A stretch of DNA of 7,279 nucleotides. Source: an uncultured Porphyromonadaceae bacterium (GTDB lineage: Bacteria > Bacteroidota > Bacteroidia > Bacteroidales > Muribaculaceae). Location of the stretch: assembly GCA_947176615.1 (NCBI GenBank), contig CAMWRO010000149.1, positions 1-7,279 of the forward strand, written 5' to 3'. Shown piece after piece: positions 6,237-7,279 of this stretch. The notes beneath the pieces were generated by a model that did no database searches, was not told the origin of the DNA, and saw only the letters and a program-made list of their open reading frames with translations. Every line of letters starts with the position of its first letter. Within the stretch, counting starts at the first letter, position 1. The position numbers and the translations under genes were made by a program.

Positions 6237-6424
6237 TAATCGTCAATTTCGGTGGTCAGTTGTTCGACCAAAGCGTCAATTTCGCTGTCGCTGCAGATGA
6301 TTCCCTTTTTGCGCAGGAGGTCTTTGATGCGGGCACGCAGGTCCTCGCCTTTTTCAGGAGCAAAAAGAATAGCGGCTCCGGCACCTACGATTGCGCCGCC
6401 TAAAAAAGCATAAATCCAGTTCAT
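6236..6424 (-). CDS. YtxH-like small membrane protein (paralog 1)
   Basis: A 62-aa protein with one N-terminal glycine/alanine-rich transmembrane helix (about 4-21) followed directly by the YtxH-type junction LFAPEKGEDLR (20-30) and a charged helical tail. The tail repeats the pattern KKGI...SEIDALVEQL of its neighbour. The family is associated with general stress in Firmicutes, and its biochemical role is unsettled. It overlaps the holin-type gene by one base. It shares the segment GGAI.GA...LFAPEKGE with the gene at 6546-6746, so the two are tandem paralogs. The ATG at 6424 leaves almost nothing before the helix, which is usual. Confidence 0.87.
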   Translation of the reverse strand: MNWIYAFLGGAIVGAGAAILFAPEKGEDLRARIKDLLRKKGIICSDSEIDALVEQLTTEIDD

Positions 6425-6471
6425 GTTATCGAAATAAAATGGTGATGTTGATTTTTTTTGATTTTTTATTT

Positions 6472-6522
6472 AGCCTCTCCGCTCCTCAGGTGAAAGCACC
6501 GGGGGAGTCGAGAGGCTTTTTT
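6472..6522 (+). terminator. Terminator-like hairpin with U-tract on the plus strand, between the two YtxH genes
   Basis: AGCCTCTC (6472-6479) pairs with GAGAGGCT (6510-6517). Inside, CTCC/GGAG and GGTG/CACC (loop AAAG, 6489-6500) extend the structure. On the plus strand it is followed by six T (6517-6522), the form of an intrinsic terminator. Both flanking genes run on the minus strand, where the hairpin is followed by A-rich sequence and has no U-tract. It may end an antisense transcript, act as a weak attenuator between the two YtxH genes, or stabilise RNA ends. Confidence 0.65.
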
Positions 6523-6545
6523 ATAAAGTCAAGAGGTTTTTGACA

Positions 6546-6746
6546 TTATTTGGCGTCAAGTTCCTCGGCGATTTCGTCGGCAAGTTCTTCAATCTTGCTT
6601 TTCTGCAATTTGATACCCTTGCTTTGGAGATATTCTACAATGTTTTTGCGGGTGCGTTCTCCCTTTTCGGGAGCAAAGAGAAGTCCTACGGCTGCACCGG
6701 CAATAGCACCGCCTACGACAGCCAGCATGATGTTTAATGCTTTCAT
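6546..6746 (-). CDS. YtxH-like small membrane protein (paralog 2)
   Basis: A 66-aa protein: an N-terminal transmembrane helix rich in Gly/Ala (about 5-23), the junction LFAPEKGERTR (23-33) typical of YtxH proteins, then a charged amphipathic helix ending EELADEIAEELDAK. It is the first gene of the minus-strand small-protein group and 121 bp upstream of its paralog. The intervening hairpin may allow it to be expressed at a different level. ATG at 6746 is preferred. The ATG at codon 7 would cut into the helix. The upstream region is AT-rich with TTATACTTTA at 6754-6763 (minus strand) but no convincing TAnnTTTG box. Confidence 0.87.
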   Translation of the reverse strand: MKALNIMLAVVGGAIAGAAVGLLFAPEKGERTRKNIVEYLQSKGIKLQKSKIEELADEIAEELDAK

Positions 6747-6949
6747 TTCAGTATAAAGTATAAAATTAAAATAATTAGAAATTTTCTGTAAAACGATTTT
6801 CGCTCCCGAAAAGTTTTCGCTAAGTTAATAAATTTATTTTGTAATGAGATGAAAAATGAAATAAAATGTTTGTGGGGTATTATGAGACAGTGTGTTAAAC
6901 CCGATTCCGGAATCGGTTGGATTTTTTTGTGTAAAAAAGTTTCAAAAAA
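6747..6949. other. AT-rich intergenic region with small hairpin
   Basis: No gene is visible. The region holds the upstream signals of the YtxH operon on the minus strand and the approach to the tRNA promoter on the plus strand. A hairpin TTTTCG / CGAAAA with loop CTCC sits at 6797-6812, and TTTTCGCT occurs twice (6797-6804 and 6814-6821). On the minus strand TAAATTTA in the stretch near 6830-6840 is one base from a -7 box, too weak to call. Confidence 0.5.
6901..6928 (+). terminator. Perfect 16-bp palindrome followed by T7
   Basis: CCGATTCCGGAATCGG at 6901-6916 is self-complementary and is followed, after five bases, by seven T at 6922-6928. It resembles an intrinsic terminator with a short stem, although no plus-strand gene precedes it. 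Its half-sites CGATTCCGG and CCGGAATCG recur in the terminator after the tRNA (7080-7104), so it may be a relic of an older tRNA terminator. Confidence 0.45.
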
Positions 6950-6981
6950 TTTGGTCAGTATAAAAAAAGTCCCTACCTTTG
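6950..6981 (+). promoter_or_regulatory. Bacteroidota primary-sigma promoter for the tRNA
   Basis: A -33 box TTTG (6950-6953) and a -7 box TACCTTTG (6974-6981) are separated by 20 bases, matching the consensus TTTG-N19-21-TAnnTTTG. Transcription would start a few bases beyond, about 10 bases before the mature tRNA. This is the cleanest promoter in the window and good evidence for phylum Bacteroidota. Confidence 0.88.
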
Positions 6982-6997
6982 TACCCGTTAAAACGAT

Positions 6998-7071
6998 GGC
7001 GAGATAGCTCAGTTGGTTAGAGCGTCGGATTCATAACCCGGAGGTCCCGAGTTCAATTCTCGGTCTCGCTA
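6998..7071 (+). tRNA. tRNA-Met (anticodon CAU)
   Basis: A full cloverleaf folds: acceptor 6998-7004 with 7064-7070 (first pair G-U), D-arm GCTC/GAGC (7007-7010, 7020-7023) with loop AGTTGGTTA, anticodon arm 7025-7041 with loop TTCATAA and anticodon CAT at 7032-7034, and T-arm CCGAG/CTCGG (7047-7051, 7059-7063) with TTCAATT. The discriminator is A7071 and CCA is not encoded. The D-stem has C11-G24 and the acceptor has no mismatch at 1-72, so it reads as an elongator-type molecule. The CAU anticodon also fits tRNA-Ile2 modified by TilS, which cannot be excluded from sequence alone. The pair closing the anticodon loop is A-C (7029, 7037), which is unusual. It is transcribed alone. Confidence 0.95.
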
Positions 7072-7074
7072 CTG

Positions 7075-7110
7075 AAAAGCCGGAATCGCAATAGCGATTC
7101 CGGCTTTTTT
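7075..7110 (+). terminator. Intrinsic terminator of the tRNA gene
   Basis: A perfect 15-bp stem (7075-7089 with 7094-7108, core GCCGGAATCGC) closes on a four-base loop AATA and ends in six T (7105-7110). It begins four bases after the mature tRNA 3' end. Confidence 0.93.
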
Positions 7111-7204
7111 GTGTCAGCGGATATTTCCGGCTGGTAGCATGGTCGTGTCAGTGGTCGGTCACGTTTAGTAGGATTGCTTGCTCACCGAGCCTGTGGGGAG
7201 ATAT
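7111..7204. other. Unassigned sequence before the adapter, low trust
   Basis: No gene, RNA or repeat is recognised in these 94 bases, and stops occur in the frames I read. Since the adapter that follows contains errors, this part probably comes from the tail of one or few low-quality reads and may itself contain errors. Confidence 0.4.
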
Positions 7205-7279
7205 CTGTCTCTTATACCCATAACCGAGCCCACGAGACAAAGGAGAATGGCGGTGTCGCTGTGGGGGATTGAAAAAAAA
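7205..7279 (+). other. Illumina Nextera adapter read-through (not genomic)
   Basis: The transposase adapter is recognisable: CTGTCTCTTATAC (7205-7217) is exact, 7218 and 7222-7223 differ, and CCGAGCCCACGAGAC (7224-7238) is exact, so 31 of 34 bases match. Eight bases in the index position follow (7239-7246), then a degraded G-rich stretch where the P7 end should be (7247-7271), then a terminal A8 run, the pattern of a read running off the end of its fragment. The true genomic sequence ends near 7204. Confidence 0.95.

Noticed and set aside
7239..7279. A poly-A or G-rich biological element at the right end
   Set aside because: It continues directly from the Nextera adapter at the index and P7 positions and is best explained as read run-off.

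Overview
The window reads as a contig from a Bacteroidota genome, most likely an uncultured gut Bacteroidales (a Muribaculaceae-like lineage is my guess). The signs are a large secreted protein with a type IX secretion (T9SS) sorting domain, promoter boxes of the TTTG / TAnnTTTG type, mostly no Shine-Dalgarno sites, and a YtxH / holin-X small-protein operon. The family-level guess rests on overall impression. The phylum call is much safer.

Layout. Positions 1-319 hold no gene. They contain a large imperfect inverted repeat (about 41-260) and a chain of compact hairpins. Next comes a 796-aa multidomain T9SS cargo protein on the minus strand (320-2710). It is divergent, across a 145-bp AT-rich region, from ahpC on the plus strand (2856-3422). 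A strong hairpin separates ahpC from a convergent two-gene unit on the minus strand: an ECF sigma factor (4049-4546, GTG start) and a four-helix membrane protein (3498-4049), joined by a TAATG stop/start overlap and likely its regulator. Upstream of these, also on the minus strand, lies prmA (4642-5493), the ribosomal protein L11 methyltransferase.

Positions 5583-6746 (minus strand) carry four small genes: YtxH-like (6546-6746), a second YtxH-like (6236-6424), a holin-X family membrane protein (5889-6236) and a 94-aa basic protein (5583-5867). The set recalls the yqjD-yqjE-yqjK operon of enterobacteria in its protein types and suggests an envelope or stress-associated module. A terminator-like hairpin between the two YtxH genes has its U-tract on the plus strand, opposite to the genes.

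Positions 6950-7110 form a complete transcription unit for a CAU-anticodon tRNA: a consensus Bacteroidota promoter, the tRNA, and an intrinsic terminator. The window ends in an untrimmed Illumina Nextera adapter read-through (7205-7279), which is not genomic. The bases just before it (7111-7204) deserve little trust.

I found no CRISPR array, transposase, defence system or phage module. Most genes belong to known families. The least explained items are the inverted repeat at the left end, the reversed hairpin between the YtxH genes and the sigma / membrane-protein pair.
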